Assembly (NCBI RefSeq): GCF_021165935.1
Contig: NZ_CP088953.1
Location: 2,279,501-2,343,500 of the forward strand
DNA from: Microbulbifer elongatus
GTDB lineage: Bacteria; Pseudomonadota; Gammaproteobacteria; Pseudomonadales; Cellvibrionaceae
Length of the DNA: 64,000 nt
Reading direction: 5' to 3'
Shown: one piece after another, positions 63,186 to 64,000 of the stretch
Position numbering within the stretch: position 1 is the first letter of the stretch
Layout of the letters: each line of letters starts with the position of its first letter
The notes under the pieces: model-generated
Databases searched by the model: none
Seen by the model: the letters and a program-made list of their open reading frames with translations, nothing else
What the model was told of the DNA's origin: nothing
Position numbers and translations under genes: made by a program

Positions 63186-64000
63186 ATGAAACTGACCCAC
63201 TGGCTCGCCGGCATGGCCTGCGCCCTTACTGTGACCGGCATGGCGGGCGCCGCACAGGCCGACGCCATCAAAGACGCCGTCGCCAATGAAAAGCGCACCG
63301 AAAAGTACACCCAGCGCGATCAGTACCGCCACCCCGCAGAAACCCTCGAATTCTTCCAGATCAAGCCCGACATGACCGTGGTGGAAGTCTGGCCGGGCGG
63401 CGGCTGGTACACAGAAATCCTGTCCCCCTTAATGGCGGAAGACGGCAAACTGTACGCCGCGCACTTCCCCAAGGACTCCGACGTGGGTTATTTCAAGCGC
63501 TCTCGAGAGAGCTTTGAAAAGTGGCTCTCAGACGAGAAAGACACCCATGGCCATATCGTACTGACCGAGTTTGCACCGGGTAAAGAGAGCGAAATCGCCC
63601 CTGCCGGCAGCGCCGACGCGGTGCTCACCTTCCGCAACGTGCACAACTGGATGCGCGGCGACAACGAAGCCGCCGCGTTCAAATCTTTCTACAAGGCGCT
63701 GAAGCCCGGCGGTGTTCTGGGCGTGGTGGAGCACCGGGCCAAGCCGGGCACCGACCGCGATGCCATGAAAACCAGTGGCTATATGACTCAGGACTATGTG
63801 GTTGAGCTGGCCACCAAAGCCGGTTTCGTACTCGAAGAAGCCAGCGAAGTGAACGCCAACCCCAAAGACACCGCGGTTCACCCGAAAGGCGTCTGGACCT
63901 TGCCGCCGTCTCTGGCACTGGGTGAGGAAGACAAGGAAAAGTACCAGGCCATCGGCGAAAGCGATCGCATGACCCTGCGGTTCCGCAAACCCAAGTCATA
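63186..64000 (+). CDS. Exported class I SAM-dependent methyltransferase-like protein (stop codon cut by the window end)
   Basis: 271 codons are readable and the window ends on TA, almost certainly the first two bases of the stop. A signal peptide (MKLTHWLAGMACALTVTGMAGAAQA) precedes a Rossmann methyltransferase fold: VVEVWPGGGWYTEIL in the SAM-binding place, DAVLTFRNVHNW and LKPGGVLGVVEH. GGGAG lies seven bases before the ATG. An exported enzyme with this fold is odd because SAM is cytosolic; such proteins occur in proteobacteria with unclear function. It is not in a visible operon. Confidence 0.87.
   Translation, partial: MKLTHWLAGMACALTVTGMAGAAQADAIKDAVANEKRTEKYTQRDQYRHPAETLEFFQIKPDMTVVEVWPGGGWYTEILSPLMAEDGKLYAAHFPKDSDVGYFKRSRESFEKWLSDEKDTHGHIVLTEFAPGKESEIAPAGSADAVLTFRNVHNWMRGDNEAAAFKSFYKALKPGGVLGVVEHRAKPGTDRDAMKTSGYMTQDYVVELATKAGFVLEEASEVNANPKDTAVHPKGVWTLPPSLALGEEDKEKYQAIGESDRMTLRFRKPKS

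Noticed and set aside
1..64000. CRISPR array, prophage or integrative element boundaries
   Set aside because: No regularly spaced direct repeats, phage structural genes or integrase were seen; the tRNA-Arg end is not flanked by an integrase or repeated 3' end.

Overview
The window looks like the chromosome of a marine, agar-degrading gammaproteobacterium, plausibly Microbulbifer or a close relative of the Cellvibrionales. This is inferred from the gene families and was not checked by alignment. The evidence is two GH50 beta-agarase lipoproteins, a 3,6-anhydro-L-galactose (AHG) pathway, S1 sulfatases, a sodium-pumping oxaloacetate decarboxylase, and ordinary gammaproteobacterial housekeeping genes (mnmC, fldB, trmL, gcvR, recQ, ppnN, dusC, bolA).

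Positions 1-12,000 are accessory and polysaccharide-related. They hold the tail of a probable glycoside hydrolase, two tandem DgoR-like GntR/FCD regulators, a leftward molybdenum-hydroxylase operon (XdhC-like, MocA-like, [2Fe-2S] subunit, Tat-exported large subunit), two exported sulfatases, and an FG-GAP/ASPIC lipoprotein. Positions 11,850-19,200 hold a leftward catabolic set under a divergent IclR regulator: a solute-binding-like protein with no visible signal peptide, two CaiB/BaiF CoA-transferases, an enoyl-CoA hydratase, an AldA-like aldehyde dehydrogenase and a cupin. Its substrate is unknown.

Positions 19,600-37,500 form the agar locus. Galactose would be handled by a De Ley-Doudoroff route: sugar porter, SDR dehydrogenase, galactonate dehydratase, KDGal kinase and KDPGal aldolase. 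AHG would be handled by a four-gene block: AHG dehydrogenase, AHG-acid cycloisomerase, and an MDR/SDR pair that could convert L-KDGal to D-KDG. Two GH50 agarases lie between. A perfect palindrome, TTGTTAACAA, occurs four times, next to dgoA/transporter, the second agarase, the AHG block and dgoK, and suggests one regulon, probably of the GntR protein at 35.6-36.2 kb. The locus carries insertions: two related ~264-bp inverted-repeat elements, one of which supplies the dgoA stop codon, and an IS4-family element with an 11-bp target duplication that has split the terminator of that gntR gene.

Positions 37,500-64,000 are mostly core genome: a LysR/MDR pair, a CPA-type antiporter, ppnN, tRNA-Arg(ACG) with a clear promoter, dusC, oadGAB, djlA-like, bolA, ompW-like, cbpA-cbpM, a Ca/Na antiporter, a serine hydrolase, recQ, glutaminyl cyclase, DUF502, mnmC, fldB, trmL, gcvR and a secreted methyltransferase-like protein. 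A second small repeat family occurs at 26.6 and 62.3 kb.
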